From: DASYDU01 sp050248495
Lineage (GTDB): Bacteria > Planctomycetota > Planctomycetia > Pirellulales > Lacipirellulaceae
Reading direction: 5' to 3'
Length of the DNA: 64,000 nt
NCBI GenBank assembly: GCA_050248495.1
Contig: JBFWSG010000002.1
Coordinates: forward strand, 172,660-236,659
Under the pieces are notes generated by a model. The model saw only the letters and a program-made list of their open reading frames with translations. It was not told the origin of the DNA and ran no database searches. Position 1 is the stretch's first letter; each line of letters starts with the position of its first letter. The translations under genes were made by a program, and so were the position numbers. Below, piece by piece: positions 17,919 to 25,779 of the stretch.

Positions 17919-18743
17919 CTATAACCCGTGACCGGAATCCACCAGCGCCAGTACCAGCACCGTAATCACCACAAATGCGAACGACGCCAGTGTCAGATAC
18001 GCCACTTTTCGCCCCTGCCGCGCCGCGGGATACACCAATCGAAACGCCTCGGCCGCGAACAGCCACAGCAGCATCGCCGCCGAACTTTGCACGACCGGGT
18101 CCATCCAAAATCGCAGCGACGCATCATGCCGCTGCTTCAAGATGCTCAGCACGACGCCCGATGCGAAACCGAGCAGAATCAACACCGTCGACACGGCGAG
18201 CATGCGGCCGTTCACGCGCTCGAGCCATTCGAGGCTGGGCAACCGCCAGGTCGTGGATGCGCTCTGCGCGTGTTTGAGCGCATTGCTCTGCACGAGATAC
18301 ATCGCGCCGGCCAGAAATCCGACGCACATGGTCACCGTGCCAAACAATAGCAACAGTCCATGCGCGAGGCCCCAGAAGTAAAACGTCCGATCGGGAGCGA
18401 ACGGCTGATGGCTCGCCGCTTGCGATGCTGCCACCAGACCGAGGACGAGCGGCAACAACAACAAGCCGCTCGGCGACCGCGGCAGATAGAGAATTGCCGC
18501 CAGGTACACCAGCGCCAGCGCAAACCCGGCGACCGAAAGCCATTCGGCCGGCGTGGAGAGCGGAATCGGCTCCGTAGCAAAGCTATTCCCCAAGACGGCG
18601 CCGTGGATCAGAAACCCCGCCAGGGCAAACGCCGCCATGGCAATCCGGCGGCCAGGGAACCGCCACTGGAGCCCGATCACCTCCAGCGCAAGCGCCGCCC
18701 CATAGCAGACGACCAAAACCGTAATCCAGGCACCGGACAACAT
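17919..18743 (-). CDS. HemX/CcsA-like cytochrome c assembly family membrane protein
   Basis: A 274-residue polytopic protein with about eight hydrophobic segments and the family core WGLAHGLLLLFGTVTMCVGFL near residue 128, then LEWLERVNGRMLAVSTVLILLGFASG near 175. Members are integral membrane proteins of the CcsA/HemX group, linked to haem handling: HemX controls HemA levels, and CcsA works in cytochrome c maturation. The position immediately upstream of hemA (105 bases, same strand) favours the HemX role. It lies 10 bases after the sigma-54 activator gene, so activator, HemX-like protein and HemA may be one transcript. Confidence 0.8.
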   Translation of the reverse strand: MLSGAWITVLVVCYGAALALEVIGLQWRFPGRRIAMAAFALAGFLIHGAVLGNSFATEPIPLSTPAEWLSVAGFALALVYLAAILYLPRSPSGLLLLPLVLGLVAASQAASHQPFAPDRTFYFWGLAHGLLLLFGTVTMCVGFLAGAMYLVQSNALKHAQSASTTWRLPSLEWLERVNGRMLAVSTVLILLGFASGVVLSILKQRHDASLRFWMDPVVQSSAAMLLWLFAAEAFRLVYPAARQGRKVAYLTLASFAFVVITVLVLALVDSGHGL

Positions 18744-18753
18744 AGTGGCGTGC

Positions 18754-19833
18754 TTACGACGCCACTTCGTCGGCGCCGTCGAGTCCGTATTGTTTCAGCT
18801 TTTTGTGGAGCGTGTTCCGGTTGATGCCCAGCCGGCTGGCGGCTTTGATCTGCACGCCGTCGCACTCGGCGAGCACTTGGGCGATCACTTCCCGTTCGAC
18901 GCGATCGACGACCCGGGCATGCAAATCTTCCGCGTTTTCATCGGCCCCGGCGAGGCCCAGGTGGACCAGCTCTTCGGCCAGCGAGTCGAAATCGAGCCGC
19001 CGCAGGCCGATCGTCCGCGGCTGACGCCCCGAAGCGACCACCTCCGGCAACAGGTCGAACGTAAGCTCGTCGCCGGGCGCCATCACGACCGCCCGTTCGA
19101 CGTAGTTCTGTAACTCGCGGACGTTGCCAGGCCAGTCGTAGTCCTGTAACGACGTCAGCGCCCGCGGCTCGATATGGGCCACGTAGCGGTCGTTCTGTTC
19201 ATTGTAGATGTCGAGAAAATGGGCGACTAGCTCGGGGATGTCTTCCCGCCGTTCGCGTAGGGGAGGCAACCGGATCGGCACCACGTTGAGCCGGTAGTAC
19301 AAGTCCTCGCGGAAGCGGCCCTCGTTTGCCTCGGATAAGAGATCCCGGTTCGAGGCGGCGATCACCCGCGTGTCGACGCGAATCGTTTGCGTATCGCCCA
19401 CCCGCTCGAACTCCCGCTCCTGCAGCGCGCGGAGCAGCTTCACTTGCAGGTGGGGCGTTGTGGAATTGATTTCGTCCAGAAAGATCGTGCCCGTGTGGGC
19501 CGCCTCAAAGCGGCCGGTGCGGTTTTCGATCGCCCCGGTGAATGCACCGCGAACGTGACCGAACAATTCGCTCTCCAGCAGGCTCTCGGAGAGCGCGCCG
19601 CAATTGACCCGCACGAACGGCCGGTTGCGGCGCTGGCTCAGCTCATGGACCGCGTGGGCGATCAGCTCCTTGCCCGTGCCCGTTTCGCCCAACAGCAGCA
19701 CCGAGGCCCGGCTCCGCGCCACTTGCCGCGTGACCCGGAACACCTCCTGCATCGCCGGCCCGGAGCCGATGATCCCCGGCAACGGTTCGACCGCCGGTTT
19801 GCCGCTCGAGATGTTGCGGATCGATTGGCTCAT
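18754..19833 (-). CDS. Sigma-54 activator without receiver domain
   Basis: Bacterial enhancer-binding protein of 359 residues. It has a very short N-terminus (about 25 residues) and so no receiver, PAS or GAF sensor. The AAA+ domain has Walker A GETGTGKELIAHAVHELS near 50, the sigma-54 contact loop GAFTGAIENRTGRFE near 92, Walker B TIFLDEINSTTPH near 113, and RFREDLYYRLNVVPIRLPPLR near 180. A Fis-type helix-turn-helix (KAASRLGINRNTLHKKLKQYGLDG) ends the protein. Control must come from expression, a partner or constitutive oligomerisation. The ATG overlaps the stop of the exported HEAT protein gene by 4 bases, so that protein is the obvious partner. Confidence 0.92.
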   Translation of the reverse strand: MSQSIRNISSGKPAVEPLPGIIGSGPAMQEVFRVTRQVARSRASVLLLGETGTGKELIAHAVHELSQRRNRPFVRVNCGALSESLLESELFGHVRGAFTGAIENRTGRFEAAHTGTIFLDEINSTTPHLQVKLLRALQEREFERVGDTQTIRVDTRVIAASNRDLLSEANEGRFREDLYYRLNVVPIRLPPLRERREDIPELVAHFLDIYNEQNDRYVAHIEPRALTSLQDYDWPGNVRELQNYVERAVVMAPGDELTFDLLPEVVASGRQPRTIGLRRLDFDSLAEELVHLGLAGADENAEDLHARVVDRVEREVIAQVLAECDGVQIKAASRLGINRNTLHKKLKQYGLDGADEVAS

Positions 19834-21989
19834 GGTTGATAGGAGGCGGGTTGAACCACTCGTGCGTCGGCCTGCGCGCGGAGCGACTCAATCGTGTCGA
19901 GCAGACTGCCGAAAATCTGCTGCGTGTCGGCGTCGAGCGACGCGCTGGCGTTGTAGCGATCGTATTGTTCGAGAATTTGTGCTTCGGTGAGTAGGATGCC
20001 ATACCGCTGCACGCTTTGGGCGAACGCCTGGGCGGCTTGCCGGCGCGACTCGACCGGGACCGTCAGATGGCTGGCAAAATCCACGAGCGACCGCTGGCTC
20101 GCGGGCGTCCCCAGGAGCGCGAGCGCGCCGACCGCCTTGTCCGCCATCTCGGGCAGATAGAGCGCCGCTTCGACCACCGGGGCCTGGCGGCGCAGGTCGT
20201 AGAATGTGTTGTCACGCGACAGCAGTTGGCCCAGCCAGGCGAGCGATTGACCCGCCATCGCGGCCCGCTCCTCTGGCGTCACTTCGTCGCGGCCGGCGAC
20301 GGCTTTTAGTCGCTCGAGCAAATGGGCCACGGCGTCATCGGTTTGCGGCCGCGGGAAAGCGACGACCCGCTCGTGCTGGTCCGCCAGGTTGTGGGCCGCA
20401 TCGAGCCGGTCGCCCGTGGCCAACAGACCGATCGGCACCTGGCCCGTCGCCGGGTTGGTTCGCAAGGCGTAGATCACATCCCGCACGCCCGCGCCGTTGA
20501 TGTCCATGTCCACGAGCGCAAACTCCAGGTCGGACGATTGTTGCGCGAGCGCCACCGCGTTCGCACCGCGCGTCGCCGGATCCGCTTCCAGACCGAGATT
20601 CGCTAGCCGGCCGGCGAGAGTCGTAGCTTGATCTGCCACCGGCATCGCCACGACCGCGCGGCGTTCAGACGCGCCGGTGGCGAAGAAACCAAGGGTTTCC
20701 GGCACTCGGCTCGCGCCGGGGAACGAGGCCTGCGGATCGAGTGTCATGATCGCCCCCAGCGCGGCGAATCGCACGCGGCGATTCGGATATTCCAGCGCCC
20801 GCGCGAGCGGTGCCGGATTTGGCGCGGCGGCAAACAGCACCGCAGCATCGCCCTGCTTGCCGAGCGAGTTGGCCGCGGCAACCGCGGCGCTGGCAAAATC
20901 ATGCTTCATCGCTGCGTGCAGCACCATGTTGAGCATGTCGCCATCGGCCTCGCGGATCAGCTGCTCGATAGCCGGCGATCGATGGTCGCCGGTAATCGCA
21001 TCCGCCTCCAACCCGAGCACCAGCGCCTGACACTGCGCCAGTCGCAGATCGGGCCGCACGCGGGCGTATTCCACCGCCAGCCGCGCCGACCAGACAATCT
21101 GAGCGTCGTCGATCGGGTAGCGGGCCGCGACGAGCTTTTTGTTCGCATCATCCCAATGCCAAATGGCCGCCTGGCCGTTCTCATCGGTCGCGAATGAGCG
21201 CATGCCGCGCTTGTTCTGGCCAATCGCTTCGTCCAGCAGCCGTTCTTCATCGGAGGTCGACGTCTCGCCGGCGATGAACGGCTTGGCGAGCGTGACCTGC
21301 ATCTCTCTAAGAATCCGGATCACATCGCGCCGGAGCTCGGCGTCGCTGGTGCCGAGCATTCCCAAGAGCGGATCAACGGCCGAGGGATTCATGGCCACGA
21401 TGCCGGCGGCGATTTTCGCCCGCTTCTGCGGATCGCTCTGGCGTGCGAAGGCTTCGATCGTGGCCACCACGCCCTCTTCACCAGTCATCGAAAGATCGAC
21501 GCGGGCGGCATTGCTGGCCGTCGCGTCAGGCGACTGGAGGTCGTTGATCAGCTTGGTGAGCCGCTGCGGATCGCGGTCGCGCTTGGCGGCAGCGACGAGG
21601 CAAGCGTCCGCAAATTCCTGGCCCGACGGGGCCAGCTCGGGAATACGGGCCAGTTCCAGCAGCCGGTAGCTGCCGAACTGGTTCACGAGCTCCGCCCGCT
21701 GGTCGTCGCTGAGATTCTGCTCGACCAATTCCTTAAAAATCGGCGCTGCGAGCTCGGGATGTTTGAGTTTCACGAGCGCGAGCACCGCGCTGAGGTAGTG
21801 CTTGGGCTCGGTCCGTGGAAGCTCTAGCGCCGCGAGCACCGCCGGATTCGTCTCCGGCGCGAGGTGCTCCTCCGCAGGCGCGCTGGTTTCAGCCGGCGGG
21901 GCGGGTGTCGCCTGCGCGTGTACGGTTCGCACCGCCAGCGCCGTCGCCACAAGGAATGTCAAAATCAATAGAGGTCGGGTCATAGTCAC
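19830..21989 (-). CDS. Exported HEAT-repeat protein with a receiver-like domain
   Basis: A 719-residue protein. It has a clear signal peptide (PLLILTFLVATALAVRTVHA, residues 5-24, cleaved before QAT), then an Ala/Pro/Glu linker. Helical repeats cover about residues 50-440 (for example VVATIEAFARQSDPQKRAKIAAG, shortened core IEAFARQSDPQKRAK; VDPLLGMLGTSDAELRRDVI-type units). From about 450 to 553 the sequence reads like a response-regulator receiver: EFALVDMDINGAG with the Asp in the phospho-acceptor position, VPIGLLATGDRLDAA, and VVAFPRPQTDDAVAHLLERL. A final helical region follows. A receiver fold behind a signal peptide is unusual. Co-transcribed with the downstream activator (4-base overlap). 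Confidence 0.75.
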   Translation of the reverse strand: MTMTRPLLILTFLVATALAVRTVHAQATPAPPAETSAPAEEHLAPETNPAVLAALELPRTEPKHYLSAVLALVKLKHPELAAPIFKELVEQNLSDDQRAELVNQFGSYRLLELARIPELAPSGQEFADACLVAAAKRDRDPQRLTKLINDLQSPDATASNAARVDLSMTGEEGVVATIEAFARQSDPQKRAKIAAGIVAMNPSAVDPLLGMLGTSDAELRRDVIRILREMQVTLAKPFIAGETSTSDEERLLDEAIGQNKRGMRSFATDENGQAAIWHWDDANKKLVAARYPIDDAQIVWSARLAVEYARVRPDLRLAQCQALVLGLEADAITGDHRSPAIEQLIREADGDMLNMVLHAAMKHDFASAAVAAANSLGKQGDAAVLFAAAPNPAPLARALEYPNRRVRFAALGAIMTLDPQASFPGASRVPETLGFFATGASERRAVVAMPVADQATTLAGRLANLGLEADPATRGANAVALAQQSSDLEFALVDMDINGAGVRDVIYALRTNPATGQVPIGLLATGDRLDAAHNLADQHERVVAFPRPQTDDAVAHLLERLKAVAGRDEVTPEERAAMAGQSLAWLGQLLSRDNTFYDLRRQAPVVEAALYLPEMADKAVGALALLGTPASQRSLVDFASHLTVPVESRRQAAQAFAQSVQRYGILLTEAQILEQYDRYNASASLDADTQQIFGSLLDTIESLRAQADARVVQPASYQP

Positions 21990-22015
21990 GCAAATACGCG
22001 TCGCAAGCGACGCGG

Positions 22016-23401
22016 CTAACTGTTCTGCTCCAATCGTTCACGCCAGAGATTGAGTTGATGCGCCACTTGTTCCGGGTTCGTTGAGCCGTAGCTCGTGATC
22101 GCGTTGACGGCCCGCTCGGCGCCAAGCACTGCGAACACCTGCTTGTCGAGCGCGGGGTGGGCCGCTTGAAACTCGTCAATCGATAGGGCAGCGAGCGGCA
22201 CGCCGCGCTTCATCGCGGTGCCGACCAGCCGGCCGATGATCTCGTGGGCCGTCCGCTGCGGCACGCCCTGCATGATGAGGTGTTCCATCAGCGTCGTTGC
22301 ATCGAGATAACCCAGGTCGAGCCGCGACTCGATTTGCTCGCGCTTGAGCTCTGCACCGGCGACGATCGGCGCCGCCAGCTGGAGGCACGACCGCACGGTT
22401 TTCACCGCATCGAACAGCGGCTCCTTGTCCTCCTGCAAGTCGCGGTTGTACGCGAGCGGCAGACCCTTCACGAGCACCAGGAGCGTTGTCAGCGCGCCGA
22501 CGACGCGGCCCGTCTTGCCGCGGACCAATTCCAGCACGTCCGGGTTGATCTTCTGCGGCATGATCGACGAGCCGGTGCAAAACGCCTGCGGCAACTTGAG
22601 GAAGCCGAACTCGGTGGTCGACCAGAGGATCCATTCCTCGGCCCAGCCGCTGAGGTGCTCGGCAATCATCGTGAGGCAAAAAGCGAACTCGATGACGAAG
22701 TCGCGGTCGCTCGAGGCATCGAGACTGTTGGCGGCGATGCCTTCGAAGGCGAGCTCCTGGGCGACCATGTGGCGGTCGATCGGGATCGACGTGCCGGCGA
22801 GCGCCGCGGCGCCGAGCGTCAATTGATTCGCGCGGCGGCGGCAATCGGCGAGCCGCTCGCGGTCGCGCTCGAACTTTTCGCAGTAGGCGAGCCAATAGTG
22901 GTTTGCCAGCACCGGCTGGGCGCGCTGCAGATGGGTGTACCCCGGCAGAATGACGCCGGCGTCGGCATCGGCACGCGAGATGAACGCCCGCTGCAAGTCG
23001 CGGAGCTCCTCGCGGACGTGGTCGATTTGCCCCCGCACCCAGAGCCGCAGGTCGGTCGAAATCTGGTCGTTGCGGCTGCGGCCGGTGTGGAGCTTGCGTC
23101 CGACGTCGCCGACGCGGTCCACCAGGGCCCGCTCGATGTTCATGTGGACGTCTTCGAGCTCCTCGCGGAAGGGGAAGCTGCCGGCCTCGATTTCCTGGTG
23201 AATTTGCTCCAGGCCCGTAACGATCTGGTGCCGCTCGTCGTCGGTCAGCACGCCTACCTTGGCTAGCATCAAGGCGTGGGCGATCGAGCCCTTGATGTCC
23301 TGCGCGTAGAGCCGGTGATCGAAGTTCACGCTCTCGGTGAACTTCTCGACGCGGCGGTCCGTCGCCTGGTCAAACACACCGCCCCAAGGCTTGCTGGACA
23401 A
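22016..23401 (-). CDS. argH: Argininosuccinate lyase
   Basis: Last enzyme of arginine synthesis; it splits argininosuccinate into arginine and fumarate. The 461-residue protein has the family start KPWGGVFDQATDRRVEKFTESV, VHMNIERALVDRVGDVGRKLHTGRSRNDQ-type text (HTGRSRNDQIST near 107), TLGAAALAGTSIPIDR near 195 and the fumarase/aspartase signature GSSIMPQKINPD near 280. Length is normal. It is the first gene of a minus-strand run ahead of the HEAT protein gene, 26 bases apart. A perfect 15-base palindrome lies 70 bases upstream of its start. Confidence 0.96.
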   Translation of the reverse strand: MSSKPWGGVFDQATDRRVEKFTESVNFDHRLYAQDIKGSIAHALMLAKVGVLTDDERHQIVTGLEQIHQEIEAGSFPFREELEDVHMNIERALVDRVGDVGRKLHTGRSRNDQISTDLRLWVRGQIDHVREELRDLQRAFISRADADAGVILPGYTHLQRAQPVLANHYWLAYCEKFERDRERLADCRRRANQLTLGAAALAGTSIPIDRHMVAQELAFEGIAANSLDASSDRDFVIEFAFCLTMIAEHLSGWAEEWILWSTTEFGFLKLPQAFCTGSSIMPQKINPDVLELVRGKTGRVVGALTTLLVLVKGLPLAYNRDLQEDKEPLFDAVKTVRSCLQLAAPIVAGAELKREQIESRLDLGYLDATTLMEHLIMQGVPQRTAHEIIGRLVGTAMKRGVPLAALSIDEFQAAHPALDKQVFAVLGAERAVNAITSYGSTNPEQVAHQLNLWRERLEQNS

Positions 23402-23757
23402 ATTTGCTTCCGGAAGGACTGTTGCGGCAGTCGTGCGCGACGCCGCGGGAGGGATGGAATCATTGCCAACATGTTTACAGTAAACACCTTACGGCGAATT
23501 GTCAACGAGCCGCCAGCCGTTGTAGCCCAAAAAATAGGCACTATCCGAGCGGTGAATTGGAAGAGAATTCCGCCCGACAGAAAGCCCCCGGTCAGTGCCA
23601 AGGGGCTCAGGGCGCCTCAAGAGTCATGGCTGGGTGCCTTTGCCTGCATGGGTGGTGCAGGGCAAAAAGCGCTTTCGCAGCCAAGAAGGGCGGCGAACGG
23701 GCGAATAGAGTCTTGGCCGATCGGGCCGAACAAGTGAATCGAGATGGGAGAGGGAAG
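23402..23757. other. Divergent gap upstream of argH
   Basis: 356 bases separate argH (minus) from a small membrane-protein gene (plus). Apart from the operator-like palindrome at 23472-23486 I see no gene: the open frame running through it has no ribosome site and unlikely composition. Promoters for both genes should lie here. Confidence 0.5.
23472..23486. promoter_or_regulatory. Perfect palindrome TGTTTAC-A-GTAAACA, candidate operator
   Basis: Two perfect 7-base arms are centred on one base, 70 bases before the argH start. The size and symmetry fit a site for a dimeric helix-turn-helix repressor. It does not match the arginine box consensus, so the regulator is unknown. Confidence 0.55.
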
Positions 23758-24108
23758 ATGCGTAGTTCCGTTGCCGTTGCTCTGGTTGTCTGTGGAACCC
23801 TGTTTGCGCTGCTGCCCGTGGCATCGGACTATTATCACGGGTATCAGGTGTCGCAGTTCCTCGCCGATCGGACGATCGCCCGGGGAGTTACGAGAATCCA
23901 TCAACCGTTCGGCGAGACATTTCGGGCTAGTGCCTGGGTGCTGGGCGGAGTGATGATTGGACTAGGAGCGATCGGCGGCGCGGCGCCGGAGAAATCGGGA
24001 GCGTCGCGGCGGGGCCAGGCATTTCCGGAGAAGGGCGAATTGCGGCGTGATATGCTGACGGATGGTGACTGGCGGGCTTACGAGCGCGTGCAGGTAATCA
24101 ATTCGTGA
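23758..24108 (+). CDS. Small two-segment membrane protein, unknown
   Basis: A 116-residue protein that I do not recognise. The N-terminal segment VAVALVVCGTLFALLPVASD is a membrane helix or signal. YYHGYQVSQFLADRT follows, then a second hydrophobic segment with VLGGVMIGLGAIGGAA, and a charged C-terminal tail ending in RAYERVQVINS. ATG 23758 follows GGGAGAGGGA at good spacing, which decides the start. It begins a short plus-strand run of three small membrane-protein genes. Confidence 0.6.
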   Translation: MRSSVAVALVVCGTLFALLPVASDYYHGYQVSQFLADRTIARGVTRIHQPFGETFRASAWVLGGVMIGLGAIGGAAPEKSGASRRGQAFPEKGELRRDMLTDGDWRAYERVQVINS

Positions 24109-24176
24109 CGTGGGCAGTGAACGGCGACTCGTGACCAGCGTGACTGGTTGCGGCAAGGGTGGAAGCGAGGTGTGGT

Positions 24177-24473
24177 GTGGTCGTTGATATCTTCAAAGGC
24201 ATCCTTGCGATTCCGGTGCCGTTCAACATGATCGTGCTGATCTGCCTGTTCTTCGCGGTGACGGGCCTCGTGACGGGCATCGCCCGGGAGATCCGCAAGT
24301 TCGGCTGCCACCGGCAGGACATCGACTTCAAGCGCGAGCTGGTCGATCGCGGCCTGTCGAGCGAAGAGATCGAGCGAATCGTGATGGCGCAGCCGGTCGA
24401 GGCGAATACGCCCGTGACCGTCGGCGGCAACTACTATGCGGGCGGGGCGCCGGCAGCACCGGCGCGCACGTAA
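24177..24473 (+). CDS. Small membrane protein, paralogue A
   Basis: A 98-residue protein with one membrane helix (IPVPFNMIVLICLFFAVTGL, residues about 10-29), then a basic stretch and a short amphipathic motif (DFKRELVDRGLSSEEIERIV, about 46-65). The tail is Gly/Ala-rich. GTG 24177 follows GAGG; a GTG at 24159 is also in frame. The same plan, including DRG-x3-EE, recurs in the next gene at 24528, so the two are paralogues. Function unknown; the motif after the helix is probably cytoplasmic. Confidence 0.6.
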   Translation: MVVDIFKGILAIPVPFNMIVLICLFFAVTGLVTGIAREIRKFGCHRQDIDFKRELVDRGLSSEEIERIVMAQPVEANTPVTVGGNYYAGGAPAAPART

Positions 24474-24527
24474 GCAAAAAGAATTTCGGTTGCACACGTC
24501 CCAAGTCGAATAAGGGGTGAATGAGCC

Positions 24528-24869
24528 ATGTTCCATACATTGCACGTATTGCCGCTGTTAGCCCAGTCGGCCGATCCCTGGGCGAACACATTCTTCGGAC
24601 TGGACCAGGAAAAGCGCTTCGTGTTGATGATTGTCGCCATCGGCTGCGTGACGGGCGTCGTCTGCACCGTGGTGGGCTGCGTGTCGGGCGCGGTGAGCTC
24701 GATCCACCGCCGCAAATTAGACCACGAGCTGAAGCAGGACCTGTTGGACCGCGGGATGAACGCGGAAGAAGTCTCGCAGGTCGTGGAGGCGTCGACGCCG
24801 AAAGACTTTCTGGAACGCTGGGCGGCAGGCTCTAAGAAGAAGTACTGCCCGCCGGTGCGGGCGAGTTGA
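24528..24869 (+). CDS. Small membrane protein, paralogue B
   Basis: A 113-residue protein with an N-terminal exposed stretch of about 30 residues, one membrane helix (VLMIVAIGCVTGVVCTVVGC, about 32-51), basic residues (HRRK) and then LKQDLLDRGMNAEEVSQVVE (about 69-88). Helix, RRK and LxDRGxxxEE order match the gene at 24177, with about 54 bases between them. ATG 24528 is preceded by AAGGGGTGA. Unknown function; motifs of this DRGxxxEE type recur in short bacterial membrane proteins, but I cannot name the family. Confidence 0.65.
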   Translation: MFHTLHVLPLLAQSADPWANTFFGLDQEKRFVLMIVAIGCVTGVVCTVVGCVSGAVSSIHRRKLDHELKQDLLDRGMNAEEVSQVVEASTPKDFLERWAAGSKKKYCPPVRAS

Positions 24870-24987
24870 GGGCTGGCTTGAGGGGCTTGCAGAATTGCGA
24901 TGGCAGCACTCAACAAATTTGGCACTCGCCTCGTTGTCTCAGACCATTCCTAAGTTCCATCAAGCGACATTGAGTGAGTTGTCCAAT

Positions 24988-25779
24988 TCAAAAAAGAGGC
25001 TTCTGATCGATCTTTGGTGGCCAAAACACTCCGACAATCAGCCAGACGTTGTACGGAAACCGCGTGCCCATGAAGAGCCGCGTGTCTTTGTCTTCTCTGC
25101 ACAGTTCGCCTAAAAATCTGTCGCGCACACTCTTAGCCGCCAATTCATCGGACCCAAGTCGATCCGCTTCCTTCAAGAAGAGTGTCCCGATCTCCCAGTC
25201 TTCACACATGGCGGTGTGGGGCTTTTCACTGTCAGCGCATTCAAAAACATAGTGAAATGAATAAGGAAGCTTCTTGAGCGGCTTCTGAGCAGGGCCGAAG
25301 AGCTTCAGCTGGCTGAAGAGACTCTGCCATTCGGCCTTCCACTCGGGGTCAGCTGGCCGGATCTCCAGATCAAGAATCTTGGTGGGTCGGACGATGCCAA
25401 TCGACGTTCGATCGGCGTCATACTTGGACTTCAACTCGTTGACGGTGCTGTGTGGCATGGCATCGATGATTTGTCGCCGTGCCTCCCACTTCTTCTTTGT
25501 ATCCAGCCGTTCTCCGAGGACCTTGATGGTGTCCAACTCGGGACGACGACTCTCGGGCCGTTTGTCGTGGCCGTGCCCAGCGTCATCAAGAATGACTTCG
25601 ATCCATTGATATTTGCGAAACTGTTGATGCCTCGGTCGATAGCGATAGTCGACCGGATACAGTCGAACCCACTTGCCTTCCTCGGTGACTCCCGCAGTGC
25701 AAACAAGTTCTTGGTAGCCCGCGGAAGGGTGCGGGTATGTCATAACCGTAATGAGCACTTTGGTTGGCTCAGCACCCAT
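24988..25779 (-). CDS. Companion protein of DUF488 module, unknown
   Basis: A 263-residue soluble protein. Notable parts: LITVMTYPHPSAGYQELVCT near residue 9, TEEGKWVRLYPVDYRYRPRH near 33, QWIEVILDDAGHGHDKRPES near 57, FHYVFECAD near 175, and CEDWEIGTLFLKEADRLG near 191. The aromatic and charged conserved-looking N-terminus suggests a small beta-barrel, possibly nucleic-acid binding, but this is a guess. The start overlaps the end of the DUF488 gene by 11 bases, so the two are translated together. Base composition is visibly lower in GC than neighbouring genes, suggesting transfer. Confidence 0.65.
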   Translation of the reverse strand: MGAEPTKVLITVMTYPHPSAGYQELVCTAGVTEEGKWVRLYPVDYRYRPRHQQFRKYQWIEVILDDAGHGHDKRPESRRPELDTIKVLGERLDTKKKWEARRQIIDAMPHSTVNELKSKYDADRTSIGIVRPTKILDLEIRPADPEWKAEWQSLFSQLKLFGPAQKPLKKLPYSFHYVFECADSEKPHTAMCEDWEIGTLFLKEADRLGSDELAAKSVRDRFLGELCREDKDTRLFMGTRFPYNVWLIVGVFWPPKIDQKPLF

